DNA from: Reticulitermes speratus
Taxonomy: Eukaryota > Arthropoda > Insecta > Blattodea > Rhinotermitidae
NCBI GenBank assembly: GCA_021186555.1
Contig: JAJKFL010000005.1
Location: forward strand, 45,751,635 to 45,815,634
Reading direction: 5' to 3'
DNA: 64,000 nt
Part shown: piece by piece, positions 11,936-26,900 of the stretch
Position numbering within the stretch: position 1 is the first letter of the stretch
Layout: each line of letters begins with the position of its first letter
Position numbers and translations under genes: made by a program
Notes under the pieces: model-generated
Database searches by the model: none
Seen by the model: only the letters and a program-made list of their open reading frames with translations
Told to the model about the DNA's origin: nothing

Positions 11936-14900
11936 TCATGCCCTAAACTTTTTGAACAGAGGATGCTTGATATTGGAACATAATGTTTTCTTGTACTCCA
12001 AATAAACAGCATCATCAGCTCCTGAAAGAGAACTGATGTTGCCAACCCGGCGCTGAACCTAGAATCACAAAGAAACCATTCAGAAAAAACTTATTAGAAC
12101 ATAAATTCTTATAGGATGATTTTACCAGCCTCCTACATAACTCTGACATTGAGTGGCAAACCAGGAACTGCACCCAATCTACTATAATCATAATGATAAG
12201 AAAACTTGGTCATCCCTTATACTAAGAAACCATCCCAGCACTATTTTTTTATTATTAGAAATAAAACGGTGTAGGAAAGGCAAGTCACATTAAGGATACA
12301 CTTGCCACAAACAGTACATCTGAACACTAAATAATATGTTGTATACCTATTATATAATATAAAGGACAGATTTTATGTTGTGTGTGTTACACTGTGGCAA
12401 CTAAACTGATGCAAAGCAATTAAACTAGCATGAATGTGCAGTTTCTCTGTGGAGAAATGACTTGCAAGTATAAAGTTTTGATTGCTAGTATACTTAGGCA
12501 ACATTTACTGAACCCACATTATAAACTGTAATTGTGTTCAGGTACACTTACGGTGGGTCCTATACGAGGTCCTTCTCCTGGAATTCTCTCCTCATCCGCA
12601 TCCATGTCACTAGCTGCAAGTACTTGCTGCAACAACTGACTCTGTTCCTCCCTTGTCCTGTATAACAAATCAGGTTCCTGAAGCGAAAAAAACAGAAACA
12701 ATTCACCTCTAATGCAACCATGACTTCAGTCTTTACATTAGCAATATATTTAGACAAATGTTATCACACCCACTACCAAGTGTAGTACTATATGCAGCAA
12801 CTATACTGTTTTTTAAAAGATAATGATAAGATACAAAAGAGAAAATGCTGTGAATAAACTATTCCACATGGCAGTGATATGCATTAAACTTTAAACAAAT
12901 GACTATTAGTTTCGACACTGACCATCATCCTGGGGGTTTTCAAACACAACATTTTGGAAACTCAATCTGCATCCATCAACAAATATTAAGGTTTAAACTC
13001 TGCTGGGCCCCCTACATGAAGCCTGTCTCAATCACTGGGTAAAGCTAAGGCTGCACAATGAGAAACCAGCATCTAACTACCTGAGCTATACAATGGCCAC
13101 TTGCTGCATGTGAATGTGAGTTAAGTACAATACAAAATGGTTCTTGTTATAACTGCACTTACATTATACATCAGGGTACTTTCTATAACCATTCCTGGAC
13201 CACCCCAGTGGTTTACTTGTACCAATCAACATACTAGCCTAATAATATCATGGGTCCAATCTCAACCACTGCCACCAGTGTGAGAATATTACAGGAAGAA
13301 AAAAACTGGCAGTATAATAAGGACAAACCATGTAAACACAGGTGTACAGACACTGCCAGAAATATTGCGTACCTCAGGTAAAGAGCAATGTCCATCATTA
13401 CATTCATATAACATACCACCCACTGTCACAGACTGCCATCATCAGGGAGCTACACCAATCATTAAAACCTAATGAATTATGACACAGTATGTGGTGTTAA
13501 AATACTAGTATCATAGTAAGTTACAACCTTGCTAATGTATATACATATATATATAATACAGAGAGATATGGTATACATAATATTAATACAAAATATGCTT
13601 CACGTTGCTCTGTTAGCAGTTTTCTGAATTCTAATCTACTAGCATGTTTGTAATAGCAAGTATGTTGCAGCATGCTGTATCAAAGATCAGTTCATATAAT
13701 GCTGTTATGTAGCACTATGGCATACGTGTACTGCAAATTACGACTATTTCATGAACTGTTGCATTCTGTTTAATGGCATACGAACATGTATGTTGTATGA
13801 TCCAATGACTTACTAGTAAGTTAGCCCTATTATTGTACATAAATACAAAGCACAACAGAGGGACTGAATCCATATTGGATCGTACAACATAGACGTTCAT
13901 ATGCCATTTAACACACTGCAACAATTCAAATAGTCGGAATTTACAATACGCGTATGTCATGGTGCTACATAACAGCATCATATGAACTAATCTTTTGATA
14001 TAGCATGCTGCAACATATTTGCCATTACAAATATGCTAATAGATTAGAATTCAGAACACTGCTAATGGGGCAACATGAAACATTTTGTATTAATATTATG
14101 TATACCATATCTCTCTGTATTTTATATCTATATAGTTTAATGAGGCTTATTATGATACTAGTATTTAAACACCACAAACTGAATCAAAATTCATTAGGTT
14201 TTAACGACCGGTGTGGCTCCCTGATAATGGCAGCTGACTGTCAAAACATGTAGGAGCGGGTTAATATTACACATATCTGTATCTGAATGTGCAAGTTGGT
14301 GGTTTTATAAAATAAATAACATCAGAATGCATGGTATGAACAATGTTAAAACACTGTACCTCATCCATGCCTGCCAGCTTGGTGATCACCTTATAGCTGT
14401 ACCCCTGATTGACAAGAAACCTCTGTCTCTTGCGTGAGTAACTCATCTCCAGCGTGTCCTGAGACACGAGAGTGTAGAAGAATGCATTGTATTCCTCAGC
14501 GATTGCTCCTATGCATTGCAACAGACATGTTTCAGTACAGTCACAGTCATCTGGGATTTAACATTTTGCAGGATGGTAGATAGGTATCAGTGTTGTGAAG
14601 AACATATTACCTGCATCTACACTTCTAACCTGAAGGTGAAGGCAGTCTAGTCCTCCAAAATAGTAACCACCTACCACACAAGGCAAGTTCTTAACCAAGA
14701 AAGCCAAAATATCAATTTTTACTGCTGCCAAAATCTGAAATTTTGTAGTTAAATCAATGAACAATTATTTGCTTCTTGGACTTTGTCCATCATCTGGTGT
14801 TTTAGAATTAACAAAAGTAAAAAATTAAAAACAAAAAAAGATAATTAGTACATAAAACACTACATTTCAGTCCCCATTTTCAGGTGAAAATAATAAGACC

Positions 14901-17900
14901 TACTCAGTTGGGCCCAAGAGACCAAGGCATTACTAAGAAACTAATGGTCAAAGGTATACTGGCACTGTTGAACACTTCCCAGTTTCGGTAGAACTCATAT
15001 ATTATTAACAATGATCATAATGCCTAGCAATGGATTTTATTTTGAACTGGTTAAATAACAGTTCTTCATAGCCGTACAACCTATCTGACTAAAATCCACT
15101 TTTAATATATCCTCCCCTTTATATCCACGTTTCCCCTCACAGTATTTTGATTAAGATGTTGCAAAACATAAATTCATTGACACCTTTCTTTGCACGCAGA
15201 ATTCGACCCAGTCGCTGAGCTTCTTGTCTTCGTGAGCCACCATGTGAGGAGATCTGAATGAGAACATTGGCTTCTGGCAAGTCAAATGACGTGTCAGCAA
15301 CTTTACTGACAAAGATGGTATTCACTTTTGGATTGAACTTGAAGTTCTGTAGAATCTGAATCCTTTCATTCTAGAATTAACAAAAACATACAAACATAAC
15401 ACATAATGCAGAAGTACAGAAACTTGCTATCATTCAAGCTTCTAACTGCCACTTCATAGGTTACACCTTTTAATTCACTGTCACATATGTTAAGTTTTAC
15501 AACAAAACTGTGCAACATGATATGATAGAAAGACCAAAGAATATAGTCCCCTGGATCACCCCCCCCTCCCCACATCTCCCTTGAACCTGTTATGGTAGCG
15601 GGGAGGGTAGGATTCAAGGGAAACCTACCCACACCTTTATGACCGAAACGTCTTACTATTCAATCAAACACTAAAACCTGTAAATTATATATATATATAT
15701 ATATATATGTTATAAAACTTTAATTAAACACAAACACAATAATGAAAAGCAAACAAAATTGAAATTCTACCCAATCAGTTACTGGATTCCGCGTCCCGAC
15801 TGAGAGAAAGACAACTCTTTACTCACAGTGTATTACTATGACAACCATCTTCATCACTGGGTGATAGGTGCAGGCCGCTTGGCGAGAGTCCCTCCCTTGG
15901 TCGAAGTAACTTCTGTAAATCTGTTTCTCTACGAGTACAGGGTGTCCATGCTCTGAGCCGAAGTACTTAAAAGCTTCTATTTCCGGTCAGTCCTTAATCC
16001 GGACAATCCCCCCTAAATGTAACAAGATTACCTATTGGCAGATCACGCCCCATCTTCAAAAACAAATCTATCTAGAAGAGTAACTGATTGGTTCATCTTT
16101 AATATCATAATTTCCAGGAGACAGTTCCTGTTTACTACATTGGGGATTTTGATAACATCAAAGACAAAGGTTTGCAAACTTGCAGGCAGGAAGCCTGTGG
16201 CGTTAAGGAACAAACAGGCGAAATGCATTGTGGCATTTACGGTGCATAATGTAACACAATAACAAGGATGAAACAGTGGTTACATAGAAAAAGCATTAAG
16301 TGCCATCAATAATCAATCAGTTATGCAAAACAACTGAAAGGAAATGAGATTAATATATCACCCTTAAATGTGCAAGGTAATCCATGCAGTGGTCATAACA
16401 AACCGTTATGCTTCCTCGTCTGGTGTACTTTGCAATAATCTTCACTAATCATCTCATCAGTCTGTTCAACCAAACGTTTGTAGTGATAACGACATAAAAA
16501 CACTAACTAGCTAGAAGAACTTTAGGCTGGCTGGCAAGAGGGGGTTTTAAGGGATAACAATAGTGCAAAGAGAATGGGAAGCCTTGAGCACAATCATCCC
16601 CACAATCCATGGCACTTCATTCTGTGGCCTCAATATACAGACAAAAATGCTGTCAATGTTAAGTACCTGCGATGTTGGACCATAGATGTATGGCTTGTTC
16701 ATCTTAATTGCGTAATGTTTCAGAGCAAACACATTGTCAGAGAAAACAATGGTTTTGTCACCTCGTCTCTCATGGTATCGTATCAAATACTGTGTGCTGC
16801 GGAACTTGCTGGGGTTCATCACGTACAAGAGCTGGAAGACACAAGTAAATGTTTAGTAAACCAAGCCATAAGATCAAGAGAAGGTACACCAACAAAAACG
16901 TGTGATAACTGGCACCTCATTTCTAAAATTTATCCCCATATTCTTGATGAGAATAGAAGTGAACTGCTTCACTACAGAATACATCATTTTCCACATTGAA
17001 ATAGGTTGGAGAGTTTTCATGGTTTTATACAGGGTACTAAGTTTATCTGGCCCCTATTGTTTGTCACTTCACAAACAGTTTTGCATGGTGCTGGGGTCTT
17101 TAATGAACTGCAAAATGTGCAAATATATAATACTGTCACATTTACACAAATCAGTAAACCTGTGTACAGTATTACTGTCTGGAAAATATTCCAATCCAGT
17201 TCTAAACTCATGAGTATAGACAGTAATAAAAATGTTATTATTTCAGCCTGCTTACTCCTGTAGGTACCTAGATAATGGCTACAAAATTATGATATGAATC
17301 ACTGTACTGGCTGAGCAATCCTGACTCAGTACGAGTCATACGAAAATATACTGCAAGGATGCAACTGTATTTAACAGACATAGGCTGCAATACAACGACA
17401 CATATTGGTAGTAGCGATATGAAATCTGTATGTTCGGTTGCACGAACTGTTCAAGTATGTATACCAATTTCTTGCTTGTCTTGCACATGAGATATTCTCT
17501 GTAGAATTCTGGTGTCATTGGACACCATACTTCTGCACACTGAACCCTTGCAATAAAGCCACGCTTCTGCAGCTCCAACCAGTTGGCTTCATATAACTTT
17601 GGTCCAATAAGGAAGTTGAGGTCAGCAATCTTATCATCCTCTCGAAGGAGAGTGGCGGTGAGACCCAATTTACAGTGCGACTGTACAATCGTCAATACGC
17701 GCCGGAACATTTTGGCAGGAATTGTATGCACCTCTGCAACAACATTGATGTAGCGTGATTAACGACTCAACCAACACAAACTAATGCATGATTTATTACA
17801 CAACACTTAGCAACTGTGAAGGTTATACGGTGTTGAAAGATAAACTGATTGTGAATGATGAGATTTGTTAATGGGTTTAAAGTTCATTCAGTTCCATGGC

Positions 17901-20900
17901 TACTTGAAAATGTCAACATAATAACCTTTTTGTTGCTACCCTTTACTATAACTGCACTGTGGCAAGAATGTACATATTCCTATGCACTATTATAGCAGCA
18001 CTCAGACAATTTCTGAGTCAGATAAGTGCTAGAGGATGAAGCACCATGCAAGGTCCCTCTAAAGATGCTTTTGAAATCATAAATGTACTATGCTAGCCAT
18101 CCTACAAATAAAGGGCACTCAAAATGAATTAAACTTGAGAACTACTTTTAAAACAACTTATCCCAGTTAGCATTTATTCCACCACAGATTTAACATCACC
18201 ATACCAGAAATTACATAGTGACAGTTCTTCTACCATCAATGTAATGATAGTACCACTAACATAGATGGGTTTAAGGGGCAAATCCTACAACTGGTTGCCA
18301 CATACTAAATAAATTTGAAAATAGGTTGCACACAGATAAACTTGAGGCTCATATTAGCAAGATACAGAATATTCTGAGAGCAGGGTAGTTCAGTAAATGT
18401 GGTGACCATGCTATGGGCTGGAAAACCAGAGATTTGGGGTTCAATTTGTTGCAAGGGTGGGTTTCCTCTCTTTGTCACCTTGTCCACACTGGCAGTGCAG
18501 CCCATCCAATGGGTACTGGAAAGAGGAGGGGGGGGGGGGGGGGGGTGGGAGGATTAAGTGACAGGGTGTAATGCTTAATCCTCACCTCCATCTAGTGCTA
18601 AAGTTTCAGAAAGACTAGAGCTGTGTGTCCACAAAAATAGCAAGGTATACAGTGGGCTGTAATGCCAATCCTTTACCTATTACAAAATATTCCACAAGCA
18701 AAACACTCACCATCAAGCACCATGATACCCCATTCCTGGTCCTTCAACCAATTCATTGTCTGCTCCGCTTCCCACGATCGCTTCTGTGTATGAGTGATCA
18801 TCGAATATGTTGTGATCAGAACTCCACATCCCATCGGTTTGTCTTTAGCATCAGAAGTAAACCTACAAATCATGCTGTCATCCGCTGAAAATAAACTGTA
18901 AGTTTTGAATATCCAACAATATAATTTACATCCCTTCTTTCCTTTACTCATACACATATTCACCCAATTCTGGCAAATGGCAATTGAATTAAAATTGTTT
19001 GATCTATGTAGCAAACTGATGCTGGCAATACCTGTGGACCACATCTTGAACTGCTGTTTCCACTGCTCGACAGATACACCAGAGTTACAAAGGACTAAAG
19101 CCCGCTTGCGTACTGTACAGCAGGCAGTAACACCAACCAAACTCTTCCCAGCACCTGCACATAACATCAAAACACATCACTGTCAGGAGCACGTTCAATC
19201 AGAACACTGGACGGAACAATATCAATACTAATATTAAACATCAACGTTCTTCTGGCAAATCTAGCTACAGAATCCTGGACCTGCAGTCACACCACTTTGA
19301 CACATACCACAAGGAAGAACAATAACTCCAGATCTTGCTCGACCATTTCCAAACATTTTCCGCAAGCTCTTTTCTTGGTATGGACGCAATATGGCAGATG
19401 GTTTCAGATCAATGCTAAAGGAAAACAGAAATGTTTGCGTAAGTAAAAACTCTTAAAACAACAGCAATTTATCCAATTTTATATTACCACCATTTTGCTG
19501 TTTATAAAGTGAAATAGTTTGACTCACTTTATATCAGGGTTCACTGTGTCATTCCTGAAGTCATACTCTGCCAGTAAAGGGTGCTCCAGCTCAATACACC
19601 GCTTCTGGAGTATCTCAATCTTTTCCTGTACACACACAAAATAAAATTTGTGATATACTTTTCACCTGGCTTCTAATCATAATGGGTATCTGAGATACAA
19701 TTATACCTTCTGTGTGTTACCAGTCAAGTTCTTGGTGCAGTCTGATGGGTGAATACCAATATGTCAGAGGAACACATTGCTGCTTTTTTCAGGGTATAAG
19801 TATCAGACTACTTGGTGTCATAACCCAAAAACCCACATCAAGTAGTTACTTTGACAGATATATTTAACCAACTGATCTTCAGAGAGTTTCCTTGGTGCTA
19901 CAAATCATATTAATGAGCATTTGTTAAATTAAACCACATGCTTTGAAAGGTTAAACTGACAGTATAGGACAATGTACAGTAAGGTTCATAAGCAGCAGGC
20001 AGAAACAATGGTACAGCAACTGACCTGATTCACTTCAAATGAGACAGTCTTGAGAACTGCTTCTTCTTCATCATCCTCATCCTCTTTGTCCATCTTGTCA
20101 TAGAAGTTAGTGATATCTTCTGGCACAGTGGTGTCTGCTGGTTTACTGCCAGTTTGGTCACCTGATGTGCCATTTCCCTGGTCTTTTGGTACACCAGAGC
20201 TAGTGCTTCCTTGCTTGGAACTAAACTGAAAAAATGTGCAAAACATAATTCATACCTTACTTTAATTTTCTACTTGACATCAAACATGAAAGATTTCTTC
20301 AAATCAGCACACCAAGAAATCACTGCTGGCCTGTTTTGAGTTTTGAGTATGAAGCAATGAATTGAATGATAAGGGACACTCACTGTTATATGAAACACTT
20401 CCAACACGAGGCAGTGGGCAAAATTTCAAATAAGGCAGCAATTTCAGAAATGAATTACCTGAGATTTTGAAGAAAATGCAGCAGTTAAAAACATACACCA
20501 GTTATATATACACATATTTATGGTAATTCTGGATGTCTGAAAATTTAGTATGGGGTCTAATACTGTAAAAGAAACTGGGGTAACCATAACTGCTACAGAA
20601 ATGATAGCAGGAGGAAAATCCAGACATGTTGCTACTGTAAAAATTTTTGAAAATGCAAGTGAGGTAATGTATACTTAATATGAGATTGCTTATGTGAATA
20701 AGTTTCACGCTAGAAATACGCAAATCAATGAGCTGGTAAAATATGTTCAGTAATTTAAATAAAAGCCATTGTGACCTCCCTGGAGAGCAAAGTAGCAATT
20801 TCTTGGACTGACAAAAATCGCAAAATATTTAAATCATAATACACATTCCCTGGTTGAAACTGACACCGAGTGTCTTCTAACTATAATAAAGGAGAATTAC

Positions 20901-23900
20901 AATTCAGCTAAACATGTTCTGTTCAAATCATACTAAGCACTCTCCTACAGTAACTCACCTGAGGAACACTTTTTTTATCCTGAACCTGAGTAATGAAGCC
21001 ATCTTCATTTTCTGCAGAGCCAGCTGCAGCATCAACATTCCTTCGTAATCGACACTCCTGTACCACAGGGTCCTTCAGCATCTTCTGGAGTACTTCAGGG
21101 TGGGGCGACTCAACAAAGTACTGGTTATGCTTTAACACCAGTTTCACCTGTGCGATTGAACGAAAGTTTACACTCATGCTTATATAGTATAGGAGATAAC
21201 TAAAACAGGATAAATAAGAAATGCAAGCAGAATACTGGTGGGGAAAACCCTGTGGGAAGTGGCAACTTATGGACCTGGAAGGATATTAGTATATAGAATC
21301 TCAGTGAAATTGATTCTAGGGACATGAACTTGACAGATTTAACATACAGCCATGTCCAATAATGGACTCTGCAAATATCTCAAGTGACTTACTGATTTGG
21401 TCCATTAATCAGGTCGGTTAACTTCACTGTGCAAAGTTCATTACATAGTAACGCAATTATACAGTTGATTTCAAATTTCTTGTTAGTTACTGAGTTAGTT
21501 AGTTATTACTATTCTTTTTCTACTTTTTTAATTAGTAACAGAAGCAGGGTGAGACTGGGTCCCTTCACACTGTGTCCTATTTCAATTCGCTGATGATAGA
21601 TGAGTAAGGCTGCATTCGTGGAATGATAATAGGCATGGTGTAACAACTTAAAACAGAAAACATAACTCAGTTACACTTTGTTCGCCTAAAATGCCACATG
21701 CACTACCTTAACCTTTAGCGTATGACCTTTTAAATGCCAGTTTCCTGGTAAAGCTGCAGCACTAATCAATTTAAATGCCCACTGTGGGGCAGGGTTTTGC
21801 CTTTCAGACTAAAAGGTTGTGTGTTTAATGGGATAACATCGTCCCATTCATCCATTACAGGTTAAGAATGAACCCAGGCCACTAGAGTGAGAAGTTAGGA
21901 ACTAAGAGCTTCTGATCTACTGAATATGTATTGGAGTATATTTAACAAGGACTTAATAAGTGGAACTCATAGTCTACTATCATATTAGACAGATTTCTGG
22001 TCCTACAGAACTATTAGTATTATTACTGCTATCTTATTTATTTTATTTTTGGGAAGAATTTATAACTTGAGTACAGATTCTGTCCACATTAAATTTGTCT
22101 AATATGACCTCAAAGTTCCACATGGCCTCCATGTTTGAAATCGTTGACTTCAAAATCATATTGCATACATGATGCATACACAGTATAAAGTTCACAATCA
22201 ATCTCCACACCAAATTTCACATGCATTAGCCACTTCCATCAAAACAACAGCTAAATTAAATGTCTGCATAACTGCCACATTGTTATTTTACATTCTACCA
22301 AAAAAATTACCTCAATAAAAGTTGCATATTTTTCAAAGCTCTACTATCATATGTCACTTGAGGATCATAAATTAAGTAGCACTAGTAGTGCTTCCACCTC
22401 ACACGTTAGCATGTCAGCCATCTTGTTATTACTGATTGTAGGAAATTATAAAGTACAGCAATTAGCTGTCCTCTTATGGCATAAAATTCATACCAAGTTA
22501 CATTAAATTCCTCAAATGATTACAAACTTCAAATAAGGGGACATAAGACAAGCATGCATACATGCACACACACAGATAGCATGATGGTTTTATAATACCA
22601 CTTTTTTCCTTAGGGAAGAAAAGTAAATTAAAACTAAGCTGGTGCAAAGTGGAAGTTCAAATGGCCTATATGAACGAACATCAATATTCTAGTTAAAACA
22701 CTTATAACACTTACCTTCCCATATGACAGGGTACACAGTTTAATAAATTCTATGATGCCATCTGGAATACTTGTTTTGCTCAGTCTCTTGAGATATTCAA
22801 TGATGTCATGAGTCTGAAGGCCAACACTGACTGCAGCGTATAGGGAATAAGCAGTCAGCTTGTACTGAGACGAAGAGTTTAAATATGGTATTAATTTTAC
22901 TTTTTTTTTAAGAGCAAACATAATCTACCTGAGTGAGTCACAGCTTCAATGACACCTACTGAACTAGATTAACACACCACAGACAAGATCACTGCAGTAG
23001 GGTAAACCTACCCAATTTTGTAAAATGCTTTATTTTGTGACCATGATGAGAGGGTCCCTGTCACCATGACATGACATGTCTTCAGGTTGCTGATGGAGGA
23101 GACAACCTCCAGATATGGAGGGTAGCTGCAAATGTATTGAACAAGCAGACCCTGACAGCTGACAAGGAGTGGTCCTCCAGCTTAGGGGTTGGTGAGGTTC
23201 TAGCAACTCGACCCTAAAAATTTAGCATGTTATGAAACAAAGCATAATGCCTTGGTCCTGGTCAGAACCTTTGGAACTTCATTTTGTGGTGTGCATATTT
23301 ACTTTTCTTCAAAATTAGATAAATGCCGCAGAGTAAGTATAACAGTACTCCATAGATGGTTCCATAATAGAGGTACCTATGGAAAACTTCATCCTGAGAT
23401 TGAATTCTCCATTAGTATAACTGACAAAATAAGACATGACAAAATTAGCCTAAAATCCTTTTGCAACAATTTTCAAGACAAATTAAACCATAAAGCAACT
23501 GAATACATAAAAAATACTTTCTGAACTGTTTTCTGGGAAATGACACTGTATAATCTGGTAGAAATTTACCGAAGTTTCAAAAGAACATCAACCCCGAAGA
23601 TGCAGCCAACGTCTTCCTCTGAAATATCAGTACAGACGGACCCCGACTTATGTAGCTCCGGACTTACGTAAAAAACTTCTTGTGCCACTACCACCACTAC
23701 TACCACTCCAACCACCACCACACCCACTCCTGCCTCAGCCTCAATTGAATACGACAGTGACTCCAGTATAGATTATTAATTATTATTATGTTTTTTATTA
23801 ATTGTTATTAAAATTATTAATTATTATTATTATTATTGTGTATAAGGTATATAATAAAACATGGCTCCGAGTTACGTAAAAATCGACTTGCGCATAGGGT

Positions 23901-26900
23901 TGCAGAACGATCCACTTACGTAAGTCGGGGACTTTCTGTATATTTCAACAAGTCTACATGGCGTCACATTCCAGGAGATAGTAATCTTCAGACTTAGAGC
24001 CACAACAATCTAAAATATTGCAAACCCATTGTTAATTCATACATCATTTGTTGCTAAGTATAAAATGCAAACAAAGCATTAATAATTTTGACAGGCCATA
24101 TGAAGGACAGGTATTACAAGACTCCTGAAAAATTTGAAAATATCAGCCCAGGTGAGACAGATAATCAGGAAGAACTCTGGTAGGACAGAAATACTCTGTT
24201 CTGTATTATCCACAATGGGGAAGCTGTAACCAATACTGTAAAGGATAACGAAAATATCTTTTAGGACATGACATCATAAAGTCTGGTAGAAATGTACTGA
24301 CATTTCAGAGGATCCTGCTGCCTCCATCATGATGATAATAACCAGATTACATGACAGCACATCCCAGAAGCCAGTAATCTTCAGTCACTGCCATGACAAC
24401 CTCAAATCTCAGGCAAATGATGATGATAAAATTATGAGTTCTCACCTCATGAACATGCTCCGGGCGACAAACAGGTTCAGATATCGCTATCAGAAAGTCA
24501 TGTGCGTGCCTGTACACTGGAGAAAATGATTCCAAGAAGATATGTCCATTTGGAGCCTGCAATGAGTCCAGAAATCTATGACAAACTTCAAAACTCGCAC
24601 ACACTAAATACTCATATCTCATTTTTTGTTAAGAGATTTTCCGCTTAACCTTTAGCATACGGCCTTTTAAATGCTAGGTTTCTGCTGCTGGTTGAAGTGC
24701 TATTTGATTTAAATGCCCATTGCAGGACAGTGTTTGAGCTTTCGGACAAAAAGGGTGTACATTTAATGAGACAACATTGTCCTGTTCGTCCGTTAAAGGT
24801 TAATTAAGCTAAGAGACATGCAATGTTTATCTTGATCTTTACCAATCAGACATCTTAACATACATACCAGCCTCAGAATTCTCCTTGATCTTTGGTAGAT
24901 TTATAATTCAATACTACCAACATTTCCATTGCTGCAACATATATTCCTTTGTCTCTGACAGTCTCATAAACTTAATTTAGCTCTAGTTTAATTAATTATG
25001 CACCAGACTCACAGGACAGTCACCGCAAAACATACTGTAATTTACTCCATCATTATGAAATGAAGGTTTACGAACCTAAGGTGTCCTCTTTATTACAAAG
25101 CACAAGGGCCTTAAAAAATGTTTAAATTATCAAAATCGTTAATACTGCCTGAACAATACTGAGTCAAGACTTGGTCACAAGAATAATTTGTACAGTCCGT
25201 AAAGGGCTAATATTAAACATTTAACAATACAATGTTTTTAGGATTGAAGTTTTCATAGTAGTAAAAATTCATGTATCAGTCTATCAAGTTATGACACAGC
25301 ATGGTCTGTAGGATAGCAGTAGTGTTTTGGATAAACATGCCGTCTCCATTCCTATCTCAAAATGTTGGTACCTACCTATCAGATTACACACCATCACTAC
25401 CTAGTAGACCACAATTAGAAGTACAAAGCGAGTTTTCATTCCACGTTTATCGACATTTTCACCTACCTTGATGAAAACAGTCTGTCTCTAACAGATTTTA
25501 ATAGCAACCATTTTGTTATTTTCTAGGATAAGACACATTTATACATAATTCTGTATATAGCTAAATAAACCTGAAACAATATTTTATGTTATAAAGCACA
25601 TACTGCTTTTTTTAAATTCTGCAATCTACTTCATGATGGACTCAATTTTCTTCATGTAGATTCATTAAAACATTATAGAAGGCGAAGAAATTCACTGCAA
25701 CTTACCACCCACAAGGGCCGTGATTCATGATCACTCTTCAGAATCATCTGTGAACGATAATCCTTGGCTCCATACTCATCTTCTATAGAACCTTGATCTT
25801 CTGATTCAACATTTTTCTTGGCAGCATTAGGAATCCCATCTAAAACAAACAAGACTGGGTCATGAGACCCTGAAGATGGAGGCAGCAAGTTCTCCTGAAA
25901 TGCTGGTAACCGCATACTAGACTTCAAGGTGTCATAACCCAAAACATACAATCCAAATTTTCACTACCATGAAAATCTCAAATTTCATACAAATTAGACT
26001 GACCATCACAATGCAGTGGGTAGCTATCCTGTTTTTAATTTGGGGCATACACAGTGAGAATCTATGCCACATGACCAGGTATCTTGAGGTTTACCTCACC
26101 TCCAAAGCACATACCAGGACATTCATATTACTCCTCCATTTAAAATTTGGTCTCTTCACCTGAAGTTTTCAAATTAAAACTTTGTATGCATTTCTCATTT
26201 CATATGACATATTACATTATAGAGCAACCCTTTGGCACCAGAATTAAATGTCCAGTGTGATGTGCAGGAGACCAGAATTGAAACGAACAACACACACACA
26301 TGCACACACACATACAGATGGTTCATATAATTTTAATGCACCCAAGTTGCATTGAAACTATATCAACCATCTAAATATATATACTTAATATCACAGATAA
26401 AAATATAACCCTGTAAAATAAAAACAGACTTCCTGAGCTGGATATCTACGCACATCCAACACAACCCAGAGATTATGCCATGGCTTTTAAAAATCCATAC
26501 CACTTTCACCATGCAACTTACTCTTAATCTTCTAATATTATTTTAATTAATGTTCTACTTAACAAGATAAATAGTTACATTTCAAGCTATCACATCAACC
26601 AAATAATAGATTATGTAATTTTAATGTATCATGGCTATGAAATTTGTGAGCTCATACTTCATTTTACTTGATTTTATCTTATTTTATTTTATACATGTTG
26701 CAAATTTCACCTTTGAATTACTATACAGCCCCAGGTAGCTTATATACAAAACACCAAAACATGTGGCTGAAGTTTAAAATAAACATACTAGTTGTGCTCA
26801 ACTGTTATTGTTTTTTCATGTATAAATGCACAATGACGTGAATAACATAAATATATGGACTGATGCATTTTCACATGCATATTGTTTACATATCCTGCTA

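Noticed and set aside
16574-16999. 141-codon plus-strand open frame
   Set aside because: Overlaps XPB exon 13 antisense (16831-16667); no family resemblance.
18305-18505. Minus-strand frame starting MGCTASVDK, resembling a G-protein alpha N-terminus
   Set aside because: Falls in a decayed SINE inside XPB intron 11 with no continuation; the MGC start is coincidental.
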